From NCBI GenBank assembly GCA_043820045.1, contig JBDREF010000062.1:1-12917 (forward strand): a stretch of DNA of 12,917 nucleotides. The letters are read 5' to 3'. Position numbers and translations under genes: made by a program. The DNA is from JBDREF01 sp043820045. Its GTDB lineage: Bacteria; Planctomycetota; Phycisphaerae; Sedimentisphaerales; Anaerobacaceae. The notes below the pieces were generated by a model that ran no database searches, was not told the origin of the DNA, and saw only the letters and a program-made list of their open reading frames with translations. Within the stretch, counting starts at the first letter, position 1. Every line of letters begins with the position of its first letter. Shown piece by piece: positions 12,718 to 12,917 of the stretch.

Positions 12718-12917
12718 ATGCAAAAGGGAACTGGAACTTTACAGAGGTTTGTGGCCCTAACTGCGGCGTTTGTGGTGTTCTTTAGTCTGGCCTGTGTAGT
12801 CTTAGCGAACGACGAGAAGGCCATCGACTGGCAGCGGGCCAAAGAGCTGCTGCAAAAACAGCAGCGGGGCGAGAAGCTCACCGAGGCCGAAAGCGCCTAT
12901 CTGGAGCGTGCCAAAAA
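12718..12917 (+). CDS. Secreted protein, N-terminal fragment (3' end outside window)
   Basis: ATG at 12718 follows GAGGAG (12705-12710) by 7 nt. The 66 residues visible begin with a signal peptide: MQKGTGTLQR, then the hydrophobic FVALTAAFVVFFSLACVVLA, with likely cleavage after LA before NDEK. The mature part starts IDWQRAKELLQKQQRGEKLT and goes on EAESAYLERAK. From memory this charged helical lead is common at the start of secreted planctomycete hydrolases, including alpha/beta-hydrolase esterases, but the catalytic part lies outside the window and no function can be assigned. The gene is divergent from the solenoid pair. Confidence 0.8.
   Translation, partial: MQKGTGTLQRFVALTAAFVVFFSLACVVLANDEKAIDWQRAKELLQKQQRGEKLTEAESAYLERAK

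Overview
The window reads as a bacterial chromosome segment of moderately high GC, most likely from the Planctomycetota and perhaps a Phycisphaerae-like lineage. That placement is an inference. It rests on protein style: a secreted protein with a KELLQKQQRGEKLTEAE-type N-terminus, a long PBP2, and an mre cluster headed by an unfamiliar membrane-anchored coiled-coil protein. No rRNA or other marker confirms it. No CRISPR array, rRNA, tRNA or transposase gene was found.

Layout. Positions 1-162 (+) hold the C-terminus of a NUDIX hydrolase. It runs convergently into, and overlaps antisense by 80 bp, the end of a minus-strand elongasome cluster. Read in transcription order, that cluster spans about 6300 to 83. 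It has a good sigma70-type promoter, a GC-rich leader of about 230 nt that looks structured, a membrane-anchored coiled-coil protein (TTG start), a previously easy-to-miss 47-residue single-pass membrane protein, a second promoter, then mreB (GTG start), mreC, mreD and mrdA (PBP2). rodA does not follow.

Positions 10233-6390 (minus) form a second operon: a beta-class DNA methyltransferase, lnt (apolipoprotein N-acyltransferase) and a HEAT-repeat lipoprotein. Both junctions are ATGA overlaps. At the lnt/HEAT junction an 81-bp element made of two inverted GTAG-plus-hairpin units (a REPIN-like element) lies inside the reading frame of the HEAT protein. Lnt itself carries a run of 7-bp repeats in a loop between membrane segments.

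Positions 10234-10564 are non-coding. They hold a large palindromic dispersed-type repeat followed by further copies of a 15-bp unit. Upstream, 12625-10565 (minus) carries a small uncharacterised ORF coupled by 3 nt to a 626-residue protein. The larger protein is a repeat solenoid with a 49-residue period and one cysteine per repeat, ending in two membrane helices that resemble a pore module. A possible bidirectional promoter near 12650 separates this pair from a divergent secreted-protein gene (12718 to the window end, +).

How it works together: the mre cluster encodes most of the rod-shape peptidoglycan elongation machinery (filament, scaffold, transpeptidase). The coiled-coil and 47-residue membrane proteins are candidate lineage-specific accessories. 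Lnt matures lipoproteins, and the gene after it encodes a predicted lipoprotein. The most unusual items are the structured leader with its two envelope proteins ahead of mreB, the in-frame REPIN, and the cysteine-ladder solenoid fused to a channel-like membrane module.
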